NCBI GenBank assembly: GCA_963691705.1
Contig: OY829538.1
Span: 29,160,836 to 29,224,835, forward strand
Reading direction: 5' to 3'
Source: Viola odorata
Lineage: Eukaryota; Streptophyta; Magnoliopsida; Malpighiales; Violaceae
DNA length: 64,000 bases
Shown here: piece after piece, positions 54,972 through 64,000 of the stretch
Layout: each line of letters begins with the position of its first letter
Position numbering within the stretch: the stretch's first letter is position 1
Program-made: the position numbers and the translations under genes
Notes under the pieces: generated by a model
Told to the model about the DNA's origin: nothing
Database searches by the model: none
Seen by the model: the letters and a program-made list of their open reading frames with translations, nothing else

Positions 54972-56644
54972 GTCATCTTCACTAGTCATCGTCGTCGTCA
55001 TACCACCAATAGTCATCTTCAACACGTCATAACTAGAACGCTCCTCCCTTGCCGGCTACCCGTACACCAATTATGTACAACCTGCCACTTCTTCTGCAAA
55101 CCATATCTGGGCTTTGAACTTGATCTTTGCGGTGGCTCCACGACGGATCTTGCCTTCTGCAGCTACCCATCATCATCACTTCCTCAACGATGCCCTTAAT
55201 CTCAGTATCGATGGGTGAATCAGAGAGAAACACCAAGAGATTCGAGAGGCTATGGTCAATTTCATTGATTTGCGAAACGACGTCGTTGCAAAAGGGAGGA
55301 GAGGGAGGACAAGTTGCGTGGTGCGCTATGAGGTGATATGGAGGGAGTGGGACTCGAAACAAGAGATGAGAAGGTGTAGATTTAATGAGGAGAGTGACGA
55401 GGTTGGGCCAGTCAGGTCACCGGTGGAGTGGGGGTGATGGTTTCATGGATGTCGATGGAGTGGAAAGATGATTGTAAGGATTGGAGAATGAAAGAGGACA
55501 AAGATTTGTTTAAAAGAGTGAGCATTGCCACATCATTTTTATTGATTTTTAGGGAAAAAATCATTGCCACATCAAATATTAATTAAAGAAAATATTTTTT
55601 TATAATTTCTGGAAAATGATAATTGGAGTTATTAAATGAATTGGACTAATTTCAAGCAATTATACAAATTATACAAATATTGGGATTGATTTCGGCTAAT
55701 AAGAAACATAAGAATTAATTCTAGAATTGTTGATAAATGTAAGGACTAAAATAGGCGTTTAACCTCATTCCATTTGTTGAAAAGGTTTGTGGGCTAAACT
55801 AAATTAAAGGAGCGTTTCACTTTTACTAATGAAGTCAGAGAGAGAGAGAGGGCAGAGACAATAACTTAATGGATAGTATGGTTGAATGACATTGAAAGTT
55901 CGAGTTATGTTAGATAAGTCTTGTAAAATTTATGTTATGAAACTTATTTATGTAAGAATTTCATTTTTAAATCCATTTTTTTCAATGTTGTATTTATTTA
56001 CAGATTTAAATGCGTAAAATATATAGTATGAAACTTATTAGCCAAAGAATCACATCAATATCAACTTGCTTCAATAATGTATTTATTTTAAAAAAATTCG
56101 TAAAAAATTTGGCATTATAAATTGATCAACATTTGAAAACCAAAACCAAAAACACACACACACACAACAAAAATCGGGTAAAAAATTGGGTCGACCCCAC
56201 CCAACTCGAATTTAAATGGGTCAACCTGGTCTGAATTTAAACGGGTTGGCAGGGCTGACTAACCAGGCGGGTTGGGCTGACCCGTTTAGACCCTAAAATT
56301 TGTTTCCTGCATAAGACCAAAATTTGCTCCACGATATGGCTCGATAATTTCAAGAGATTGAGCATATACATACGTGGCTTGACCACAATACTTTTATTTA
56401 TCATAAAATTCATTAGTGAATTGTGAGAGTGTATGTGTATTTTGTTACTCTAAATTCTCTTATTATTTTACAATTTTATTTTTCTGTTTCTTTCTATCTA
56501 ACTTCTCTTCCATAACGAATTGCAACAATTTAACGTTCTCTTGTTATTTTACAATTTGAGAGATGGAGCATATACAGTCATTGTTTCACCACAAAAGTTT
56601 GGGTATAATGTTAAATTCACGAGTGAATTGCAGGAGTTTACATG
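54972..56644. other. AT-rich flank of B without a supported gene
   Basis: A 109-codon minus-strand frame (55362-55033, with DVVSQINEIDHSLSNLL) has no recognised family. A (CA)n run is at about 56152-56166. A GGGTT/GACCC-rich block at 56168-56295 resembles subterminal repeats of plant DNA transposons. An A/B-box-like pair at about 55860-55915 is too weak to call a SINE. Confidence 0.35.
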
Positions 56645-57200
56645 CAGGGACGGATCCAGGAATGATTTTCAGGGGGGGCAGGGGTTCGGGGGCAGCGGCC
56701 CCAAAATTTTTTTTTGGGGTATTTTAAAGGGAAACCAAACGAGCTGAACGAAAAATTGAACAAATGCTTAAGAGTATTTGTATCCGTCACTAAATAACAA
56801 ATATTTAGATAACTTGATAAAATTGAGTCAATTGAAGCAATTTCTCCTTATTGAAAGCAACAAAGGAGTAATTCGCTATTCCTCTCATCAAATCGATTAT
56901 TAAGCTCATGAAGTTGCATATCAATGACTTGATAAAATAAATCAACTTGATAATGATGTAGATTGGAAATTTGCTCACCTTTCCGCCTTGGTCTACCAAC
57001 ATTTGGACCAACATTTGATGGTGCTTGAGTAGATGGTTTAATCAAATATTTGTCCATATCTACAAAAACAAATATTAAGGCTAAAATATTTGATCCCGAC
57101 CAACAACCACAAAATAAAAAACGGAGTCGACTAAAATATTTTAAAATCAATCGCCGATTCACCCATTCGTACGAAATATTCGATTGATGGACGACCAAAA
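56645..57200 (-). mobile_element. Remnant of a hAT element with TTF-type transposase
   Basis: The left end CAGGGACGGATCCAGGAATG with a poly-G run is the style of plant DNA transposon termini, and a transposase fragment lies just inside. The right end and target duplication could not be fixed; related GTGGGCATCAGCCCACGG sequence near 57432-57458 may be the other terminus. Confidence 0.5.
56805..57057 (-). pseudogene. hAT transposase (TTF/ZMYM1-like) fragment
   Basis: MDKYLIKPSTQAPSNVG resembles the extreme N-terminus of TTF-zinc-finger hAT transposases. It joins directly to RRKGEQISNLHHYQVDLFY and DMQLHELNNRFDERNSELLL, a block from near their C-terminus, so some hundreds of residues between are missing. 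After LLCC a frameshift is needed to reach AFNKEKLLQLTQFY, the next conserved block. It would have cut and pasted hAT DNA; this copy cannot encode activity. Confidence 0.65.
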
Positions 57201-57900
57201 TTTAATTTTAAAAATACGAAACTTTAGCTAATTAATTTAAAATGCAAGATTGGAGTAAACCGTTAATCGATTTGTGAAATTGAGGATATGTAATTAATCT
57301 AGAGATGTATCACTAATTATTTAACAACAGATTGGATATCAATTTACTTAATAAGGCAATTAATTTGGGGTGGGTTAGATTAGGGATTTGGGCTGGGCTG
57401 TATACTAAATTTTTTTTTCCCATTAGCCCAGGGTGGGCATCAGCCCACGGTGCCCTCTCTTATTACTTTACAATGCAGTGTCCTCTCTTCCTCTAAAGTA
57501 AGAAATCATTTTTTATTCTATAAAAAAATGCTCTAAACGGGGTGAACTTTTTAAGCATACATTTTATTTTTACAAATTTTAACGCGTTATTTTTCAAGTT
57601 AAACTCATGATTATAGCAATATTTTTCTTTTTCTTTTTGAAAGGAAAGAAATGTAAATATTAAGAATAATCAGTTGAAACCAAGGCTGTTAATATTGTAT
57701 TAGTAAGCGTCTCGGTTCGATCATTGCAAACCCTAAACTTGACGCTCTCAGCCTTCCCTTGGCTCGGCGACAGTTTCCACTCCAGTCAGCCACTGCTGCC
57801 GGAGCCAAAGTCTCAACTACCTCACATGGTTGAAACTCATAACACCAGTATACCTACTGTAGCTGGCGTGGAAAGGACCGTTTCACCTCGTTTTGGGTTT
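57201..57900. other. Flank between hAT remnant and LINE
   Basis: AT-rich, then a more GC-rich segment from 57720 (67-codon + frame, no family recognised) that may belong to the LINE 5' end. Confidence 0.35.
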
Positions 57901-58361
57901 AAGATGATCTCCCCTATTAGGTTTTGAGTGTTTCTCTCAGGAGCAATGGCAGGCAGCAAGATGGATGTCATTCCATGTCATCGCAATCAATCAATTGATC
58001 CAGACCGTAACTACTTTGACAAAGGGGTTAGTGCCTTTGACTGACGCAGATCGAAGACAAGAGGCAATGTTGAAACCGACTTTGGATCGTAAGGGAGCTC
58101 AGGATCTGATGACTATAGCTAAGTCGGTGCAAGAGGTAAATAACTTGGAGGATACAGGGCAGCTCGATTGTCAGATTTAGACCCGACTCGATTAGGTCCC
58201 GAAGTTTACTCTGTGAAACAAGTGCAGCGTCCAACTCAAAATAAACTTGTCGAGAAGCGCCAACTATGGCAAGAAAAGGGTAATGTTGATCAGGAAGCAA
58301 GTAGAGATCGAGAAATCAGGGAGGGAGAGAAACTAGCCGTTTTCTATTTGAGGGATTCCCA

Positions 58362-59060
58362 ATGCTCTCTACCTTCTTTTCCCTTCGACAATCCTTTGCC
58401 AAACTGGGATCAGTAAAAACCGTGTTTGTGGCTGGCCGAATGAACGAAAAAGGATTGCGTTTTGGTTTTGTGCGTTTTATGGAGGTGTCTAACGTGGAAG
58501 AGATGACAGCCAAAATTTGTAAGATCAAAGTGGGTGCAAGCGCAATTAAAGGAAGTTTCTCACATTGGACTAATGGAGAAGGCCAACAAGGTCACAAGAC
58601 TGTGTCGGACAAAGCCCCAAGTGTCAAGCAAATACTTTGTAGAAAGGATTTAGTGCAAGATGAGGTTAAGGTGATGGAAGAAATAACGGGAAAAACCTGT
58701 CAGGTACAATATGCTCCGGCAAGTCCAAAGGTGCATTATATGGAAATGTTTAATGAAGGGCCAGTAGATGGATATGGACCAATGGAGACTAAGATTTTTT
58801 TGGAGAAGATTGAGGGGAATCGTTCTTGGTTGGAGGCTTGTATGGCAGGGACTGTGAAACACCTTGAAAACATTGCTACTATTGATGAGATGCTCTCGGC
58901 AGCAATGGTGTCATGTCGCTCTAGACCCATGGGAGGACGGGCAATGGTGCTTTATTTTTCTACGTGGGATAGGAAAGAATTTGCAACGGATAATTGTTTG
59001 ACAGTGTTTCAGGAACTTTTTGATGAGGTTGTCCCATGGTCGGAAGACATTCATGGGTAG
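58362..59060 (+). pseudogene. LINE ORF1 with RRM domain
   Basis: 232 codons open. LSTFFSLRQSFAKLGSVKTV and RFGFVRFMEVSNVEEM are RNP-type RNA-recognition blocks (RNP1-like RFGFVRF), as in ORF1 proteins of plant LINEs, which bind the element RNA. The second half (SWLEACMAGTVKHLENI, RPMGGRAMVLYFSTW) matches the conserved region that follows in these proteins. Upstream sequence (57947-58361) seems to be the frameshifted N-terminus; the true start cannot be fixed. Confidence 0.75.
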
Positions 59061-60330
59061 GGGAGATTAGCTTGGATTTGATGTTTCGTCAACCATTTTG
59101 AGTGCTTGTTTCCGTGGACAACTCGACTTTAGATTGGAACAGATCGGATATGGCTAGGATCTCAGTTATAGCAAAGAGAGAAAAGGTTATTGATGAGCGG
59201 TTTAGTGTTTCTTAGGGTGGTCGAATAGGGAAATTCACTGTGTTGAGGAACCTGCAACCGAGATCTTTTTCTTTACGGGAGATAGCAGTGGGAGAGCAGC
59301 TCCGAGGAGGAAGAGAACCATGAGAGAATGGTTTCAAGCGAATGTGACCCGTTAGATGAGGTGAATTTTAACAATCTTGATCTTTCTAGAGTGAACACAA
59401 AGAAAAGGAGGCCTAGAATGTCAGTGGGTACTAGTTCTGTTATGAATTCGGATAGCAAACGTGTTGAAGGTAAGGTGCAAGAATCGTGGACAATGGGAGA
59501 CAAACTTAATTTTAATGAATTGGCTAAGAAAGGGAGTATGGATAAGTTTGTTCATAATAGAGTTCTCCAAGATCAGGGGAGGAACACGCAGACAAGATAT
59601 CGACTCCTTCCAATGTTTAGTGTACTATCATGGAATATGAGAGGATCAAAATCCTCGACTAAGAAGGTTGCAATTAATGCTTGGTGTAAAGAGGTGGGGG
59701 CTATGGTTGTGTGTTAACAAGAGACAAAAGCTGAAGTGGTAGACGTCATGTTTGCAGGTCAGTTGTGGAACTTGGAGAATGTCAAATGGGCAGCAATCCC
59801 TTCTCATGGGCGATCTGGTGGGTTAATTACCTTGTGGGATGAGTCGGTGTTTATATCAGAGTCTATGGTGACTCATGACCATTTCATATCCTTGCGTGGG
59901 ATAGTAGATGGATTTCGTTGTGGTATTATTAATGTGTATGCGTTAACAATGATCACAAGCGAGGACTATTGTTCGATCGTATGACAGCCTTTATTCAATC
60001 TCAAGATTGTCCTTGGATGTTAGTTGGTGATGTTAATGAGGTTTTGCGCATAGAGGAAAGACTAGGTTGCCAAGAAATAATTGCTAGCATGCGCAAGCTA
60101 CATAATTTTGTGAATGAGTGCGGGTTCATTAAGCTGCCGATTCAAGGTGCTCAATTCTCATGGAAATATTGACAGAAACTTTATTCATCAGGATTGGCTG
60201 GTGAAATTCCCAAATTTGGATTGGAAATCTTTAGGGAGTGGTGGGTCGGATCACCTTGCTATGGTGTGTTCTTCCGCTCAAGTTGAGTGGGGACCAAAAT
60301 CATTTCGAGTTCTTGACATATGGTGGTCCA
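59061..60330 (+). pseudogene. LINE endonuclease region (start of ORF2)
   Basis: After a linker, VLSWNMRGSKSSTKKVAI (about 59620) opens an AP-endonuclease domain; the QETK catalytic block comes right after a stop (TAA at 59716-59718). WAAIPSHGRSGGLITLWD, then DCPWMLVGDVNEVLRIEERLG (about 60010) and GGSDHLAM (about 60240) are the later conserved blocks (GDFNE- and SDH-type). At least two stops and two frame changes. In a live element this domain nicks target DNA for target-primed reverse transcription. Confidence 0.8.
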
Positions 60331-61224
60331 AGTAGGACTTTCCTGCGGTGCTATCGAAAATGTGGCAGAATATCGGTATAGAGGTGCAGTGGTCGTTTTA
60401 AAATTGTGAAAAAGTTGAGGTTGTTGTGAATGAAGCTGAGAGAATGACACTTGGCAAACTTTAGCAAAGTAGACTCCAGAACAGCTTCCTTAGAAAAATC
60501 TCTTCAGTTGCTAGATAATATCCAAGTGAATAGACAATGGACTCACGATGAGAGAATTACTCATCAGAATATTTCAGCACAGCTAGAAGAGCACCACAGG
60601 ATCCTGGAATCTATGTGGCGCCAAAAATCAAGATTACAATGGTGGGCGGAAGGTGATCATAACACAGTTTTTTCACACTGTGTAAGATTCGAGCAGGCAA
60701 GAATCAGATTACATCTCTCAGGTTTGACGGGGAGACTGTATCCGAATTATAAAAGATTCGAGCAGGCAAGAATCATAGGCTCGGTTGTTAGGGATGAACA
60801 ACACGAATTCATTGGTGGCAAGAAAACTTTGGATTGCGTTTTAATTGCTTTAGAGGTCATTCACCATTAAAAGAAACATCAAAAGTCAGGTTTCTTGCTA
60901 AAACTTTATTTTCAGAAAACATACGACTCAGTGGAGTGGTCTTTTTTGGATAGGGTTCTTTTATAATGAATGGGTTTTGGGGGCACGATGGAGGGGATGG
61001 GTCCAAGCATGTCTGTGTTAAGCTAGAACGTCAGTCTTAATAAATGGTTCCCAACCTCTAAATTCTCGACAAGGAGAGGTCTCCGACAAGGTTGCCCAAT
61101 ATCTACTTTCCTTTTTAATCTTGCGTGTTGGAAAGTCACTCACATCTAGTTTGCAGATGACACTATGATTTTTTTCCTGACCATTCAGATGTAAGCTTGC
61201 TCAATGTGAAAACGGTTCTAAGGT
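60331..61224 (+). pseudogene. LINE reverse transcriptase, internally deleted
   Basis: WRQKSRLQWWAEGDHNTVF (about 60615) precedes the RT. KTLDCVLIALEVIHH, then FQKTYDSVEWSFLD, MGFG and RGLRQGCPIS (about 61070-61100) are RT motifs. FNLAC is followed almost at once by FADDTMIF (61150), so the segment usually between them is deleted. LLNVKTVLRL then continues to about 61220. Several stops. A 23-bp direct repeat (GATTCGAGCAGGCAAGAATC core) at about 60683 and 60751 marks a small local duplication. Confidence 0.8.
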
Positions 61225-61755
61225 TGTATAAACCCTACTCGAGTTTATGAGTTATTGTCCAACACCACCGACGTTACAACCGCCTAGCAGTTGCGTGGTT
61301 GTGGGTAATTTTCACGTCTTATAATTCTAGTTAACTGCACTTGTATAATTAACATCCTCGACTAGCTCCCGGTAACCTGTTCTCGCGATAAGCTCCCGTT
61401 AGCTTGCACGAAGGGCTCAAGGTTGGCGCTGGCTTCGCTGATGTACCTCGCTAGGCTCCCGATAGTTTCCCTATTTCATGATAGATTCCCGTTGACTTGC
61501 GCAAAGGACTTAGGGTTAGGGTTGGCGCTAGCTTCGCCTAGGCTTCCCGACAGACTCTCAGTAATCTGTCAGCTTCTCGATAGACTCTCGATATGGTGCG
61601 CGAGCACCGTTATGACCCGTTTCTCGACTCTTGGTTGATCTTTGCTCATCTCATGCTCGAACCAAAGGGCTAGCTTCTTTCTTTGGCTTTATGTGATTGG
61701 CCTTTTAGGCTTGGTATCCTCGGCCTCAAGGTATGAGGGTTCCATGATCGTCTCA
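61225..61755 (-). repeat. 3' LTR of element G (left boundary inferred)
   Basis: In element orientation it starts TGAGACGATCATGG right after the PPT and would end at ...GGTTTATACA where LINE homology resumes. Two similar blocks of about 57 bp (about 61389 and 61480) lie inside. The other LTR is beyond the window, so the length of about 530 bp is tentative. Confidence 0.6.
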
Positions 61756-63999
61756 TCTCCTTCCCCTTCGAAAGGATTCGTCCTCGAATCCATTTCTTGG
61801 GGTTCCTCATCATCTGCATCAAAGAGGGATAAATCATTGACATGAAATGAATTACTTATGGAATCGTACTCACCTGGTAGGTCAAGAACATAAGCGTTGA
61901 CATTGACGCGGTGAAGGATTTAGAATAGGTCGTCACCTCTTGGACTTAGATTTCCTCTCCAATGGTTGGGGAACCTCTCCTTGCACCAATGAAGCTAAAC
62001 CCATTGGCTAGGTTCAAAGGCGGTAGGCTCCTTACCTTTGTTGTGTTTCATCACCTCGCGCTCATTCATGGTTTATATATTTTTGCGCACTTGTTCATGA
62101 AGTTTTTGCACCTCGGTTGCTTTTTCCTTACCATCCACACATTTGAAAGAACTCACGGGCAAATGTAAGAGATCGAGAGGGATCAAGGGTTTGAACCCAT
62201 AGACCACCTCAAAAGGAGAGAAATCAATTGACGAATGATAAGCATTATTGTTCGCAAATTTGGCAAAAGCAAGACAATCTTCCCACTTAATCTCATGTTT
62301 AGCAATTAAGACCCGAAGTAGAGATTCTAAGGTCCTGTTTACCACTTCGGTTTGCCCATCCATTTGAGGATGGCAAGTGGTGGAGAAACTTCGACCACAA
62401 TGTTCTCCAAAAATGACTAAGGAATTTTGTGTCTCGATCACTTACTATGCTTTTGGGCATGCCATGAATGCGCACAACATGTTGAAAAAAAACGTGCAAT
62501 GTGGGTGGCATCATGTATCTTAGTGCATGATATAAAATGTGCCATTTTAGAAAATCTATCAACCACAACAAAAATTCAATCATTACCATGCCAAGATTTA
62601 GGCAATCCTAACACTAAATCCATAGACAAATCTAGCCAAGGATGTTGGCTTACAAGAAGTGGCATATGGATTGCATGATGGTGTGACCTAGTTTTAGCTT
62701 GTTTACATATAAGAAAATGGTTCACAACCTTCACAACATCATTTTGCATTCGTGGCGAAATGAAATGAGATTTTAGTGTACGCACTGTCTTAGTGATGCC
62801 AAAATGTGCACGCAAGGCTCCGCAATGAGCTTCCAAAATAAGCAATTCCCTACTGCTTGAGCGGGGAATGCAAAGCCTATCGTACTTGAACAGAAAATCA
62901 TCATGGCAAAAGAAATGAAAGTGAGGGCACATGCGCATGCAACATATATATCAAAAAAATCCTCATAATTTCTATAAAGCTCAATCAAGTGAGAAAAACC
63001 AAAAAATTGGGCATCAAGGGAGTTCAAGAGAACGTACCTTCTTGATAGGGCATCGACAACAACATTCTCTTTGCCCTTCTTGTATTTGATAGTGTATGAG
63101 AAGGCTTCCACTAACCCCATCCATTTGGCATGCTTCTTGTTCAACTTGGCTTGTCCTTGAAGGAACTTCAAAGACAAGTGGTCTGTGTGGATGATGAATT
63201 AGGCGGGTAGAAGGTAGTGCTCCCATACCATGAGTGATCTTACCAAGGCATACAACTCTCGGTCAAAGGTGGAGTACTTGAGCTGCGCACCACTCAACTT
63301 CTCTCTAAAGTAGGCAATCGGCCGACCTTCTTGTGTTAAAACAACGACAATACCAATGCCACTCGCGTCACATTCCAACTCAAATGCTTTGGTGAAGTTG
63401 GGAAGGGCCAATATCGGTGAGGTCATGAGTCTTTGTTTCAAGTCATTGAAAGTCGATTCTTGTCTTTCTCACCATTCAAACGCCACATTCTTTTTGGTGA
63501 GTTCATTCAATGACGCGACAATGGTTGAGAAATTTGGGACAAACCGGCGGTAGAAGATTGCTAACTCGTGGAAAGACCGTACTTCACTAGCATTTTTAGG
63601 GTTAGGCCACTCCCTAATTCCTTTCACCTTCTCATCATCAACTTGCACTCCTTCGGTGCTCACTACAAAACTAAAAAAATGCTTACGGTCCAAGCAAAAC
63701 TCGCACTTAACCAATTTAGCTTACAATGTGTATGTGCGTAAGGTGTCAAGAATCATGCGCAAATGCAAAACATGATCTTCAAGTGTAGGACTATACACAA
63801 GAATGTCATCAAAATACACAACAATATATTTTCTCATAAAGTCCCTTAACACAAAATTCATTAACCTCATAAAGGTAATTGGAGCGTTGGATAGACCGAA
63901 TGGCATTATCAACCATTCATACAAACCATATTTCATTTTGAATGCCATCTTCCACTCGTCATCTTCAAACATCCGTATTTGGTGGTAACCGCTCATGAG
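61755..63999 (-). pseudogene. pol: Element G RT, RNase H and integrase, decayed
   Basis: Read from the right edge: [31 protein letters not shown] and [10 protein letters not shown] (RT; about 63996-63800), TAA at 63721-63723, VRSFHELAIFYRRFVPNF, stop at 63469-63471, RNase [18 protein letters not shown], stop at 63199-63201, then [27 protein letters not shown], zinc domain ([14 protein letters not shown] ... CKQAKT), [22 protein letters not shown] and [10 protein letters not shown] (D,D,E). At least three frame changes (near 62940, 62585 and 62440). The tail MDSRTNPFEGEGDET meets the PPT and LTR as in D. Closest to D in this window. Confidence 0.85.
61756..61770 (-). other. Polypurine tract of element G
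   Basis: Minus strand CGAAGGGGAAGGAGA directly before TGAGACG; it encodes FEGEGD of the pol tail. Confidence 0.75.
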
Positions 64000-64000
64000 G

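Larger units (their letters stand above)
57901..61224 (+). mobile_element. Degenerate plant L1-type LINE, 3' part displaced by element G
   Basis: Order is ORF1 with an RRM, then AP-type endonuclease, then reverse transcriptase, the plan of plant L1-type non-LTR elements. Many stops and frameshifts; the RT has an internal deletion. Coding similarity stops near 61225-61237, where LTR-like sequence of element G begins. The 5' limit is approximate. Confidence 0.8.
61225..64000 (-). mobile_element. Element G: CRM-like Ty3/gypsy, 3' half, inserted in the LINE
   Basis: LTR, PPT and pol (integrase back to RT) on the minus strand; gag and the 5' LTR lie past 64000. Protein and PPT junction resemble element D, but with many more lesions, so it is an older relative. 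Confidence 0.85.

Noticed and set aside
55033..55362. 109-codon minus-strand frame as a host gene
   Set aside because: No family motif, no supported start context or exon structure; could be chance or a transposon fragment.
55860..55915. SINE head with A/B boxes
   Set aside because: Only partial box matches, no poly-A or repeat evidence in the window.
57432..57480. Right terminus and 8-bp TSD of the hAT remnant
   Set aside because: TTTACATG on the left and TTTACAATG on the right are similar but not identical, and the inverted repeat is weak.

Overview
This window is plant nuclear DNA, most likely from a large, repeat-rich eudicot genome. Nearly everything recognisable is transposable element: nested Ty3/gypsy LTR retrotransposons with plant-type lineages (Tat/Retand-like, Ogre-like, chromovirus/CRM-like), a degenerate plant L1-type LINE and hAT-superfamily DNA transposon remnants. 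I found no intact host gene and no rRNA, true tRNA or CRISPR array.

Layout. (1) 1-2008 and 31368 to about 33000: an old, decayed LTR element ('H'), with a gag/protease remnant at 1-330 and a GC-rich tandem array. (2) 2014-31362: element 'A' (+ strand, LTRs 2014-2695 and 30652-31362, target duplication CCGAT) is inserted in that array. A carries no gag-pol; it carries a roughly 3.3 kb reading frame of unknown function that ends in a relic of a pol C-terminus. (3) Two younger elements sit inside A's reading frame. Element 'C' (5101-20289, + strand, TSD ACAGC) is a Tat/Retand-like element with gag-pol in sense and four ORFs in antisense, two of them paralogous intron-containing genes. Element 'D' (21991-29861, - strand, TSD TAGCC) is a nearly complete CRM-like element with 1164-bp LTRs. 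(4) 34018-54966: element 'B' (- strand, TSD CCGTC) is an Ogre-like giant with 3.7-kb LTRs, an extra ORF1 upstream of gag, no detectable protease, an excised RT core and many tandem arrays. It hosts a 1.4-kb hAT-like non-autonomous element (39600-40993, 8-bp TSD CTTTTCTT). (5) 54972-64000: AT-rich flank, a hAT transposase remnant (56645 to about 57200), a broken LINE (about 57.9-61.2 kb), and the 3' half of another CRM-like element 'G' (- strand, about 61225 to beyond the window end).

The reconstruction rests on paired LTRs, matching target-site duplications, primer-binding sites and polypurine tracts. LTR similarity judged by eye (D about 99%, B about 98-99% in the stretches compared, C about 97%, A clearly lower) agrees with the nesting order: A is older than its guests C and D.

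Two features look most worth attention. First, A, D and G share the same pol-tail/PPT/LTR junction, and A and D share a leader block and an identical primer-binding motif. A therefore looks like a non-autonomous derivative of the D/G lineage in which gag-pol was replaced by a long repeat-containing protein of unknown origin; removing C and D restores continuous frame across both insertion points. Second, C carries a cluster of antisense genes with their own TATA-like boxes. Two are paralogues of the 'putative gypsy type transposon' (PF04195-like) class with GT-AG introns, which can persist because the element's genomic RNA is made from the opposite strand.
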